From contig NZ_JABVZR010000002.1 in NCBI RefSeq assembly GCF_017163935.1, forward strand, positions 1,798,001 to 1,862,000: a stretch of DNA of 64,000 nt, given 5' to 3'. Below the pieces are notes generated by a model. The model did not search any database and had not been told where the DNA came from. It worked only from the letters and a program-made list of their open reading frames with translations. This document shows, one piece after another, positions 1 to 8,335 of this stretch. The translations under genes and the position numbers were made by a program. Within the stretch, counting starts at the first letter, position 1. Every line of letters begins with the position of its first letter. Source of the DNA: Novosphingobium terrae (GTDB lineage: Bacteria > Pseudomonadota > Alphaproteobacteria > Sphingomonadales > Sphingomonadaceae).

Positions 1-358
1 CAGCGTCTCTGCGCGATATTATTTAAAGAAAATTATTTTATATATTTGCCCGAGCTTCGCTGATGCGTCAAAGAGAATTTTGAGATATGCCGTAAGCCTA
101 TGATTTTGTGCTGATATGGCCGGGCGCCTTCGATGCTGAGGGGGAAATTCTGCCACCACCATCCCAACGGTGAAGCCGCCTTGGGCGCGGCATGTGGCGT
201 CGCAGCGCTCTGGCGATAAGAATCGCGCTTCGGCGATTGATTTGGCGTGCTTCGCCTGCCCCTGCCATTGCCCGCCCCCTCAAGGAGGCTAAGGCTCGGC
301 CACGCACGGCAAGCAAGGCCGGAAGGAAAGCCGCTCGCGGGCAAGGCGCGAGGCAGCG
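1..358. other. Upstream non-coding region
   Basis: No convincing gene is seen here. The first 120 bases are clearly AT-rich compared with the rest of the window, and the remainder is GC-rich and ends in the ribosome binding site of the sigma factor gene. Reading frames crossing this stretch on either strand have no family resemblance. It probably holds the promoter of the sigma/anti-sigma pair and the end of an intergenic spacer from the left. Confidence 0.5.
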
Positions 359-913
359 ATGGGATGCGAGCCGATGTTCGAGGATGCAGGAGCGGCGCGG
401 CGCATGCCCGAGCAGAGCGATCTGCTGGCGCAGGTTGCCCAGCGTTACCGCGCGGCGCTCAACGCCTATTTCCGCCGCCGCGTGCCGCTGGCCCATGAAT
501 GCGAGGATCTGACTCAGGAGGTTCTGCTGCGGCTGGCCCGGCGCGGTTGCGATGCCAGCATCCAGAACGTTCAGCCCTATGTGTTCCAGATCGCCGCCAG
601 CGTGCTGGTCGACCATTTTCGCCGTCGCAACCGCCATGGCGCCGATCTGACCGATTCCTATGCGGAAGAGGATTTTCCCGCAGTCGAAACCTCGCCCGAG
701 CAGGCCATGCTGGGCGATGAAAGGCTGGACCGCCTGCGCCGGGAAATCGCCGGCCTGCCCGAAAGGGCGCGGCAGGCCTTCGTGCTGTTCCGCTTCGAAG
801 GCATGAAACAGGCCGAGATTGCCGAGCGTATGGGGATCACCGTCAGCGCCGTGGAAAAGCATATCAAACTGGGTATGATCCGCCTGGCCACCGCCTTTGC
901 CGGAGCGGACTGA
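359..913 (+). CDS. ECF sigma factor, FecI-like
   Basis: A 184-residue sigma-70 family extracytoplasmic-function factor. Region 2 lies at about residues 20-85, with CEDLTQEVLLRLARR followed by a helix ending DHFRRR. Region 4 lies at about 125-175, with LPERARQAFVLFRFEGMKQ and the helix-turn-helix ERMGITVSAVEKHI. The length suits FecI-type factors. The start at 359 has GAGG just upstream; in-frame ATGs at 374 and 404 are alternatives. It is followed directly by a FecR-type anti-sigma and two TonB-dependent receptors, so it probably transcribes the receptor genes when a substrate is sensed at the outer membrane. Confidence 0.93.
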   Translation: MGCEPMFEDAGAARRMPEQSDLLAQVAQRYRAALNAYFRRRVPLAHECEDLTQEVLLRLARRGCDASIQNVQPYVFQIAASVLVDHFRRRNRHGADLTDSYAEEDFPAVETSPEQAMLGDERLDRLRREIAGLPERARQAFVLFRFEGMKQAEIAERMGITVSAVEKHIKLGMIRLATAFAGAD

Positions 914-917
914 GGCC

Positions 918-1946
918 ATGCCGCCAGAGGAACACCCCATGCACAGGTCCGGGCAGATCATGGAGGAGGCCGCCGACTGGCTGCTGCGCCGCCATGCCGG
1001 GCTCGATGCCGCCGGCGAGCAGGCATGGACGCAATGGCTGGCGCAGGACCCGGCCCATCGCGCGGCTTTTGAAAGCCTTGCCGGGCCGTGGCAGGCGCTC
1101 GACGGTCTGGCGGATGATCCGCAGATCGCGGCCCTGCGTGAGGAAGCCCTGACCCCGGCCCCAGAGGCACAGGCCCGTCATTCATGGCGCTGGCCGCGTG
1201 CTCTGGTGGCCGGTCTGGCGTTGCTGGCGGTGAGCGGCGGGGCATGGTGGGCGCTGCAGGATCAGCTGGAGAGCAGCACGCGTGAGGTGCTGGAAACCGG
1301 CAAGGCGCAACGTCAGGATTTCGCGTTGGCCGATGGCTCCACGGTGACGCTGGATGCGGATTCCCGCGTGGAGGTGGTGCTCTCCGCCCATCGCCGTTCG
1401 CTCGATCTGGTGCGGGGGCAGGCCTATTTCCGCGTCGCTCATGACCGGTCGCGCCCTTTCGTGGTGGCGGCAGGCCCGCGTGAGGTGGTGGCGGTGGGCA
1501 CCGAATTCGATGTCCGGCGCGGGCAGCAGCAGGTGACCGTGGCCCTGACTCAAGGCCGCGTGCGGGTGGAGCCAACGGGCAGCTTCAGCGCCAGCCAGCC
1601 GATGATCGAGGGCGGCGCGGAACTAACTGTGGGACAGGCCCTGACCTTTGACCGGGCCAGCCAGCGCACGCTGATCACCCATATGGATATGGCTGCCGTG
1701 CAAGGCTGGCGACAGGGGCGCCTGCATTTCGACCATGCAACACTGGCCAGCGCTGTTGAGGATTTCAACCGTTACGCGGCAAAGCCCTTGCGCCTTGCCG
1801 ATCCATCTCTGGCCGATCTCTCGGTCAGCGGGGTGTTCAGGGCGGAGGATGCTCAGGGTTTCGCCACGGCGCTCAGCCTGATTTATCCGGTGAGCGTGCA
1901 GGCCGATGAGCATGAAATCCTGCTGAAGCCCGCGCCCCGCCGATAA
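918..1946 (+). CDS. FecR-type anti-sigma factor
   Basis: A 342-residue inner-membrane signal transducer. The N-terminal cytoplasmic part (about residues 8-55, EEAADWLLRRHAG) matches the DUF4880 segment that holds the sigma factor. One hydrophobic segment (about 95-113) crosses the membrane. The FecR domain follows (about 125-225, with QDFALADGSTVTLDADSRV), then a C-terminal DUF4974/STN-like segment (about 265-338). The ATG at 918 lies just after the sigma factor stop; the frame is also open from a TTG at 897 that would overlap it. It would relay the state of the STN-bearing receptor at 5740 to the sigma factor. Confidence 0.92.
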   Translation: MPPEEHPMHRSGQIMEEAADWLLRRHAGLDAAGEQAWTQWLAQDPAHRAAFESLAGPWQALDGLADDPQIAALREEALTPAPEAQARHSWRWPRALVAGLALLAVSGGAWWALQDQLESSTREVLETGKAQRQDFALADGSTVTLDADSRVEVVLSAHRRSLDLVRGQAYFRVAHDRSRPFVVAAGPREVVAVGTEFDVRRGQQQVTVALTQGRVRVEPTGSFSASQPMIEGGAELTVGQALTFDRASQRTLITHMDMAAVQGWRQGRLHFDHATLASAVEDFNRYAAKPLRLADPSLADLSVSGVFRAEDAQGFATALSLIYPVSVQADEHEILLKPAPRR

Positions 1947-1976
1947 GCTTCGCGCCTGGGCCATCATTTTTCCGTT

Positions 1977-2003
1977 CACCACCTGCGGAATTCGCAGGGG
2001 GTG
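1977..2003. promoter_or_regulatory. Hairpin between fecR and receptor gene
   Basis: Eleven-base arms CACCACCTGCG and CGCAGGGGGTG (one mismatch) surround a GAATT loop. There is no T tract, so this is not a standard terminator. It may damp read-through from the sigma/anti-sigma genes or sit in the receptor mRNA leader. The role is inferred from position only. Confidence 0.35.
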
Positions 2004-2062
2004 GCGTCTCCTCCCTCCGGAAAGACCGCCAGTCAGGGCGGCTGGGTTCCAGAGGAGGGTTT

Positions 2063-4327
2063 ATGAAAGACAGGCTTGGCCTATGCGCCGCATTGATGGC
2101 CAGCACGGCGCTGGGGGTTCCCATGGCCCATGCCGCGCAGGAGCAGGCAGCAGCCCCTGCCGGTGACGGCATCAGCGAGATCATCGTCACCGCCGCGCGC
2201 CATGAGCAGAATTTGCAGAAAGTGTCCGCCGCCGTCTCGGTGATCGACGGCAGCGCGCTGAAAGAGAAGGCGCAATCCGATATCGCTCAGGTTCTGGCCT
2301 CCACCCCCAGCGTGCAGACCACAGGGCAGCCCGGCGGCTTCAGCGTGGATGTGCGCGGCATGGGCGGCGATCTGCCAGCGGGCACGGCGCAAGGCTCGGC
2401 GGCGGTGGTCTTCGATGGCGTCTACAACATCAACTCGCAGGGCACGACGGTCGGCTTTTTCGACGTCAACCGCGTGGAGGTGCTCGCCGGGCCGCAAAGC
2501 ACGCGTTACGGCCCCAATGCCGATGGCGGTCTGGTCAATGTCTACACCAACGACCCGAAGCTCGGGAAGCTGGAGGCCTCGGGCGCCTTCACCTATGGCA
2601 ATTACAACACGTTGCGCGGTGAGGCGATGCTCAACATCCCCATCAGCGAGACGCTGGCGCTGCGCGTGGCGGGCGCCGTGCTGTCCCGCGACAGCTATTT
2701 CCATCCGGCGGAGGGTGAACAGCGCGCCCAGTCGCTGCGGGTGAAGCTGCTGTACCGCCCGGTCGATGCGCTGACGGTGAAGCTGAGCTATCAGCTCGAT
2801 CATATCGGTGGGGCGGGCAATGGCTCGAACGTCTTCCCGGTGGGCACCAGCAAGGTGCCGATCTATTCCGGGGATTCGATCAACAACACCGGGGATCCAT
2901 GGGCCCAGTCGCCCTCCAACCCGGTCAACACCACCACGGCCAGCATCTATCAGCACACCTTTGGTGGCACAGCGAGCTATGACTTTTCGCGCGCCGTGGC
3001 GCTGGATGTGCAAGGCTCTTACACCACGATCCATGGTGGCGAAGTGGCGGGCCTCAACACCAACCCCGGGCCCTGGGGCACGGGCGACACCGCGCCTTTC
3101 TCCAGCGTGACGCTGGATGAATTCAACAAGTTCAACCAATATACGGGTGAGCTTCGTCTGCATAATGGCGCGGGCAGCAAGGTCTTGTGGAACCTTGGCT
3201 TCTACCATTGGAACTATCAGTGGACCTATGCCGCGCACAACAATGATCCCACCGCCAATTTTGGTCCTGCGCTGGCCAACAATGTCTATTCCGCCACGGC
3301 CACCAATGCGCTTTATGGCGAAGTGACCTATCCGCTGACCGACAGCCTGCGCATCATCGCCGGGCTGCGCAACAGCTGGGATGCGCGCACCAACTCCTTC
3401 AACAACAATGGCGTGGCGACGCAGCGCTTCACCACCAATCTGTCTCATGCCGATTACCGCGCGGGCGTGGAGTATGATGTCGCACCGCGCTCGATGCTGT
3501 ATGGCACGGTGTCGACCGGTTATCGACCCGGTGGGCAAAGCTCCTACAATCCCACGACCGATGTGCTCAACCGTTATCAGAGCGAGGTCAACACTGCTTT
3601 CGAGATCGGGTCCAAGAACCGTTTCTTCGATAATCGCCTGCAACTCAATGCCGATATGTTCTACTACCATATCAGCAACTACCAGAACCTCGATAAATAC
3701 AACGGTTTTTATTATCAGGGCGTGATCTGCACCGCGCAGGATACGCGCGCGGGCTGCACCACGCCCACCTTTGGCATGGGCGCGCATACGCTGGGCGCGG
3801 AACTGTCGCTGGCGGCCAGCCTGACCGCTGACGACAAGGTGAGCTTCAACGGCACCTGGCTGCATGCGCGCTTCAACAAGACGCAGGGTACCTGCGCCAC
3901 GGTGGGGCTCACCGCGGCAGCGGCGGCCATGACCTGCCCGGACGGCTACAACAACATGCAGACCGGCGCGCTGCAGTTCTTCGATCTGGCCGGCGCCGTG
4001 CAGCCGCATTCGCCGACGATCTCCTTCACCTTCGGCTATGATCACACCTTCCATTTCAAGGACGGTGCCAGCCTGAAGCTGGGCGGTCAGGCCTTCCATA
4101 CCTCCAGCTATTGGGTCAATCCGGTGCAGGATGCCGATCTCTACGGCTTCCAGCCCGGCTATTGGAACGGCGAACTCAACGCCCGTTTCCAGCCTGCGAA
4201 TGAGCATCTCTCGGTCTCGGTCTATGTCCGCAATCTGGCGAATTATGCGGTGAAGACCTCGGTGCTGCCGATCACCCAGATCGGCGATCCGCGCACCGTC
4301 GGCGTCACCTTCGCGGCCAAATATTGA
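2063..4327 (+). CDS. TonB-dependent receptor without STN domain
   Basis: A 754-residue outer-membrane receptor. A signal peptide ends near residue 25 (MAHA-AQ). The TonB box region is ISEIIVTAAR, the plug follows (about 45-160, with RVEVLAGPQSTRYGPNADGG), then a 22-strand type barrel ending in TFAAKY. GAGGAGGG lies 5 bases before the ATG. It is clearly related to the receptor at 5740 (shared GDSIN, NPWAQ and NYAVK segments) but lacks that protein's STN signalling domain. It most likely imports a bulky ligand into the periplasm, possibly an iron chelate given the FecI/FecR and PepSY neighbours. Confidence 0.93.
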   Translation: MKDRLGLCAALMASTALGVPMAHAAQEQAAAPAGDGISEIIVTAARHEQNLQKVSAAVSVIDGSALKEKAQSDIAQVLASTPSVQTTGQPGGFSVDVRGMGGDLPAGTAQGSAAVVFDGVYNINSQGTTVGFFDVNRVEVLAGPQSTRYGPNADGGLVNVYTNDPKLGKLEASGAFTYGNYNTLRGEAMLNIPISETLALRVAGAVLSRDSYFHPAEGEQRAQSLRVKLLYRPVDALTVKLSYQLDHIGGAGNGSNVFPVGTSKVPIYSGDSINNTGDPWAQSPSNPVNTTTASIYQHTFGGTASYDFSRAVALDVQGSYTTIHGGEVAGLNTNPGPWGTGDTAPFSSVTLDEFNKFNQYTGELRLHNGAGSKVLWNLGFYHWNYQWTYAAHNNDPTANFGPALANNVYSATATNALYGEVTYPLTDSLRIIAGLRNSWDARTNSFNNNGVATQRFTTNLSHADYRAGVEYDVAPRSMLYGTVSTGYRPGGQSSYNPTTDVLNRYQSEVNTAFEIGSKNRFFDNRLQLNADMFYYHISNYQNLDKYNGFYYQGVICTAQDTRAGCTTPTFGMGAHTLGAELSLAASLTADDKVSFNGTWLHARFNKTQGTCATVGLTAAAAAMTCPDGYNNMQTGALQFFDLAGAVQPHSPTISFTFGYDHTFHFKDGASLKLGGQAFHTSSYWVNPVQDADLYGFQPGYWNGELNARFQPANEHLSVSVYVRNLANYAVKTSVLPITQIGDPRTVGVTFAAKY

Positions 4328-4381
4328 GGAGAGGCAGGCGGTCGCCACCTGTGGTGGCCGCCTGCGATAAAGGGCAGGACC

Positions 4382-5602
4382 ATGCAGGCAAGACGATGGC
4401 ATCGCTGGGTGGGGAGCGCGCTTGGCCTGCTGCTGCTCTATCTGGGGCTGACGGGCAGCGTGGTGCAGGGGATCGACCTGCACGCGCTGCTCACCCATGC
4501 CCCCGAAACGGACCCGGAGATGATGGCCATCCGCGAAAGCATGGATGGCCCCGGCAATTACGCGGTGATCGCCGCCAGCGATTACACCGCCGCTGCCTTG
4601 CCGCCTGCCTCCGATCCGGCGGCCATGGCGCAGCGCGTCTTCGCTGCTGCCCATGCCAGCGCGCCGGGCAACGCGATCCGCTGGGTGGATTTGCGCATGC
4701 AGGGCGGCAAGGCGGTTGGGCAGGCGGGGATGGGCGAGGACGCCCTCTGGCGTTTCGATCCGGCCAGCGGGCGGCGCCTGCCCGATCCGCCCGTGATGCG
4801 GGAGAAGGGGCCTCCGTTCTCCTGGCATCTCTATGCCAAGCGCTGGCACCGGCTGTGGAGTTTGGGCGATGGCATGCTGTGGCTTAACGCTCTGGCGGGG
4901 CTGGGGCTGGGATTTGCGGTGATCGCCGGGCTGCTGCTGTGGTGGCAGCTCTATCGCGCGCGCTGGCGCATGGGGCGGCGGGCCCCGGCATGGAAGGGCG
5001 GCGGCGCGGCGCGGGTGGCGCATCGCGCGCTGGGGCCGGTGATGGCGGTGCCTTTGCTGGTGGTGGCTGTCAGCGGCACGATCCTGTCGATCGACAGTCT
5101 GGCCCTGCAGATCTATCGGCTGCGTTATCCTGATCGACTGGCCTTTGGCGTGGTGCCTCAAGGCATGATCGCGGATCAGAGCCGCCCGCTGACAGCGGGC
5201 GAGGTGTCCACCATCGCCCGCACCACACTGACCCTCCATCAGGCGGAGAGCGGCGGCGCGCCGATCCGCGCCCTGCGTATCCGCATCTTCGCGGGCATGC
5301 CGCAAGGCGTGATCATCACCGGCGAGCCGCTGGCCCGCCAGCTGGTTTACGACACTGCCCAAGGCCGCCGCGCCGGCATGAGCGAGCCGACCTATCCCGA
5401 TACGGTCTTCCCCACGGGCTGGGACTGGCATGAAAGGCTCAAGCGCATCCACCGCGGCGATGAGTTCGGCATGATCGGGCGCTGGCTGGGGCTGATGGCG
5501 GGTCTGTCGCTGATGTGGTTCGCGGGATCGGGGCTGTGGATGTATCGCGAGCTGTATCTGCGGCGCCGGAAGGGCGGGCGCCAAGCCCTGTTCTGGCGCT
5601 GA
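4382..5602 (+). CDS. PepSY-associated transmembrane protein
   Basis: A 406-residue inner-membrane protein of the PepSY_TM family. Hydrophobic helices are seen at about residues 10-30, 170-192, 222-245 and 358-376, with periplasmic loops between them. The first loop contains a WRFDPASGRR strand and HLYAKRWHRLW precedes the second helix. Relatives next to siderophore receptors are thought to act as ferric reductases or to help strip iron from a chelator, but some are uncharacterised. It sits 54 bases after one receptor and 137 before the next, so the five genes probably form one uptake cassette. Confidence 0.85.
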   Translation: MQARRWHRWVGSALGLLLLYLGLTGSVVQGIDLHALLTHAPETDPEMMAIRESMDGPGNYAVIAASDYTAAALPPASDPAAMAQRVFAAAHASAPGNAIRWVDLRMQGGKAVGQAGMGEDALWRFDPASGRRLPDPPVMREKGPPFSWHLYAKRWHRLWSLGDGMLWLNALAGLGLGFAVIAGLLLWWQLYRARWRMGRRAPAWKGGGAARVAHRALGPVMAVPLLVVAVSGTILSIDSLALQIYRLRYPDRLAFGVVPQGMIADQSRPLTAGEVSTIARTTLTLHQAESGGAPIRALRIRIFAGMPQGVIITGEPLARQLVYDTAQGRRAGMSEPTYPDTVFPTGWDWHERLKRIHRGDEFGMIGRWLGLMAGLSLMWFAGSGLWMYRELYLRRRKGGRQALFWR

Positions 5603-5739
5603 TCCCCCTGCGGGCGTGATCATTTCTGCGTCGGGGCTGAGCGTAACGGGGGAATCCCGGCCCGGCCCTCTTGCAGTCCGCGCCCGACCATGGCCATCTC
5701 CCCGGCAGAAGCGTCACAGGCGCCGGTCAGGGAGAGCCC

Positions 5740-8298
5740 ATGGAGATCAACACGCGCCGCTCCGGTGTGTGGTCCGTGCTGATATGCGGCATGGCGGCGG
5801 CAGGCGCCTGCCTGATGGGCCCTGCCGAGGCGCTTGCGCAATCTCCCCTCCCGCTCGATCTGCCTGCCCAGCCTTTGGGGCAGGCGCTGTCACGCCTCGC
5901 CGATCTGGAGCGGGTGCAGATCCTCTTCGATCCCTCGCTGACGCAAGGGCGCCGCAGCGCCCGGCTGAAGGGCGCCTATCCGGTCGAGGTGGCGCTGGGC
6001 CGGATGCTCGCCGGAACCGATCTGGAATGGCTGCGGATCAATGCCGAGACCATCCTGATCCGCCGCAAGGCGGTGCGGGCGCCGCCGCCGCCCCGCGCAA
6101 AGCCCGCGCCTTTGCCCGCTGCCGCCGCGCCAGTGCCCGATCTTCCGCCGGGCGAGATCATCGTCACCGCCGCGCGCTATCGCCAGCGGCTTGAGAAGGT
6201 TTCCGCCACGGTGCAGGTGGTGCCGGGCAGCGCGATTGCCGCTCAGGCCATGAGCAATGTGAGCGAAATTCTGGGCGCAATGCCCGGTGTCAGCACCAGC
6301 GGCCAGCCCGGCGGCTATTCGATCAACATTCGCGGGCTGGGGGCCGATATGCCCAGCGGGACGACGCAAGGCTCCGTCGCGCTGGAGTTTGACGGGGTCT
6401 ATTCGATCATCGCTCTGGGTACCACCACAGGCTTCCTCGATGTCGACCGGGTCGAGGTGGTGAAGGGGCCGCAGAGCACGCGCTATGGCCCCAATGCGGA
6501 AGGGGGCGTGGTCAATGTGATCGCGCATGAGCCGCAATTGGGTGACCGCTCGGGCAGTGCCAGCCTCGCCGTGGGGCGCGCCGCCATGGCGAGGCTGGAG
6601 GTGGCGCAAAACCTGCCTCTGGGGGACAGTGTTGCTCTGCGGCTGGCCGCCAGCGCGGAACGGCGCGATTCCTGGTTTCATCCGGCGCTGGCCAATCTGC
6701 GCAACCAGTCGCTGCGCGCGCGGCTGCTGGTCCAGCCCGAGGACAGGCTCACCCTCAAGCTGACCTATCAGATCGATCATATCGGCGGCACCGGCACCGG
6801 ATCGGAAGGCGGCTATCCGGTGATGATCGACAAGGTGGCCCCCTATGCCGGGGACAGCATCAACCGCAGCGGCAACCCCTGGGCGCAGGGCGACCGGGCC
6901 GAGGGCAGCTATGATCCGGCCAAGAACCGCGCCGATCTCTATCAGCAGACGATGGTCGGCAACGCCTCGCTGGGGCTGGGGGACAAGATGCGGCTGGATG
7001 TCACCGCCGCCCATCTGGCGATCTCGGGCTCGCAGACCAGCTGTGTGCGGAGCCAGTCGCCATGGGCCGTCAGCGGTGAGGGCAGTTGCTATGGCGTGCA
7101 TGAATATGCCCCCTTCCGCCAGACCTCGACCGAGGTGCGCCTGCACAGCGCGGAAGGCGCGCCGCTGCAATGGACCATCGGCCATTACTTCTGGCAATTC
7201 GGCAAGACCGGTTGGTCCGATGCCGGGCAGGCGGTGGCGGGCCCTGCGGGCGGGGCGCATGTCGGCACGCGCACGCAGGCGCTGTTTGCCGAAGCCACGG
7301 TGCCTGTGCTGCCCCGCCTGCGGCTGATCGCGGGCGGGCGGCAGAGCTGGGATCACCGTGAACTGCGCCCCTCCGCCGTGGCCACCAGCTACACACGCGA
7401 TTTCGCCCATACCGACTTTCGCTTCGGCGAGGAGGTCGATCTGGGGCCCAACATCCTGCATTATGCCACGGTGGCCAGCGGCTATCGCCCCGGCGGTCTG
7501 GCTTATGATGGCGCCACCGCCACGGCACGCGCCTTCGCCAGCGAGACCACCACCGCCTATGAGACCGGCCTCAAAGGCCAGCTGTTTGGCCGACGCCTGA
7601 CCTTCGATCTGGCCGCCTTCTACTACCGGCAGAGCCAGTATCAGGACATCGAGAATTACAATGGTTTCGCCGTTACCCTGCCGGGAGGTAGCAGCTATCT
7701 TTGCGGCGGTTCTTCGGGGCAGCCTGCGGCCTGTGCTTTGCCCAGTTTCAACATCGCCCGCGCCTATAACATCGGGCTGGAGTGGCAGACGCGGCTGCAA
7801 CTGACGCGAGCCGATACGCTGAGCATCAGCGGCGCCTTCACCCGCGCGCGTTTCGGCTCTCATCTGGGGAGCTGTGCCACCGTGGCCGCGCCCACCGCGC
7901 CGGGTTGCTGGATCGGCTATAATGACCAGATCACCGGCGCGCTGCGCTTTTTCCGACTGGATGGCACCACGCAGCCCCATTCGCCCAGCTTCACCACCAC
8001 CATCGATCTGGAGCATCGCCTGATCGACAGGCCCGGCGTGCAACTGATGCTCAAGGGGCAGGCCTGGCATAGCTCCAGCTATTGGGTCGGGCCGGTGCAG
8101 GATGCCGGTCTGCTGGGGTTCCAGCCGGGCTATTGGCAGGAAGGCCTCTCCGCGCAACTGGGTTTGCCGGCGCGCGGGCTGACCCTGACGGCATGGCTGC
8201 GCAATCTGACCAATTATGCGGTGAAGATGTCCACGCTGCCCGCCGTCACCATCGGCGAGCCGCGCAATTTCGGCCTGACCGCCGCGCTGGCGTGGTGA
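5740..8298 (+). CDS. TonB-dependent receptor with N-terminal STN signalling domain
   Basis: An 852-residue outer-membrane transducer. A signal peptide (ending ALA-QS) is followed by a secretin/TonB N-terminal (STN) domain at about residues 35-105 (LPAQPLGQALSRLADL, LAGTDLEWL). A proline-rich linker, the TonB box GEIIVTAARY, plug and barrel complete the protein. The ATG at 5740 has GGGAGAG upstream; the frame opens earlier at a TTG (5671). The STN domain is the part that contacts FecR-type anti-sigma factors, so this receptor is the likely sensor for the pair at 359-1946. It is a paralogue of the receptor at 2063. Confidence 0.92.
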   Translation: MEINTRRSGVWSVLICGMAAAGACLMGPAEALAQSPLPLDLPAQPLGQALSRLADLERVQILFDPSLTQGRRSARLKGAYPVEVALGRMLAGTDLEWLRINAETILIRRKAVRAPPPPRAKPAPLPAAAAPVPDLPPGEIIVTAARYRQRLEKVSATVQVVPGSAIAAQAMSNVSEILGAMPGVSTSGQPGGYSINIRGLGADMPSGTTQGSVALEFDGVYSIIALGTTTGFLDVDRVEVVKGPQSTRYGPNAEGGVVNVIAHEPQLGDRSGSASLAVGRAAMARLEVAQNLPLGDSVALRLAASAERRDSWFHPALANLRNQSLRARLLVQPEDRLTLKLTYQIDHIGGTGTGSEGGYPVMIDKVAPYAGDSINRSGNPWAQGDRAEGSYDPAKNRADLYQQTMVGNASLGLGDKMRLDVTAAHLAISGSQTSCVRSQSPWAVSGEGSCYGVHEYAPFRQTSTEVRLHSAEGAPLQWTIGHYFWQFGKTGWSDAGQAVAGPAGGAHVGTRTQALFAEATVPVLPRLRLIAGGRQSWDHRELRPSAVATSYTRDFAHTDFRFGEEVDLGPNILHYATVASGYRPGGLAYDGATATARAFASETTTAYETGLKGQLFGRRLTFDLAAFYYRQSQYQDIENYNGFAVTLPGGSSYLCGGSSGQPAACALPSFNIARAYNIGLEWQTRLQLTRADTLSISGAFTRARFGSHLGSCATVAAPTAPGCWIGYNDQITGALRFFRLDGTTQPHSPSFTTTIDLEHRLIDRPGVQLMLKGQAWHSSSYWVGPVQDAGLLGFQPGYWQEGLSAQLGLPARGLTLTAWLRNLTNYAVKMSTLPAVTIGEPRNFGLTAALAW

Positions 8299-8326
8299 CG
8301 GGGCCGAAGCAGAAGTTTCGACCCCG
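8299..8326. terminator. Hairpin between convergent genes
   Basis: Ten-base arms CGGGGCCGAA and TTCGACCCCG (one mismatch) start immediately after the receptor stop and lie before the end of the minus-strand hydrolase gene. No T run follows on either strand, so termination efficiency is uncertain. Confidence 0.45.
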
Positions 8327-8335
8327 CCATCAGCC

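Noticed and set aside
2081..5623. Minus-strand open frame of 1180 codons
   Set aside because: It lies opposite the receptor and PepSY genes, has no family resemblance and an amino-acid mix (many His, Arg, Gly) typical of antisense frames in GC-rich DNA.
5890..8157. Minus-strand open frame of 755 codons
   Set aside because: Antisense of the STN receptor; no start signal or recognisable domain.
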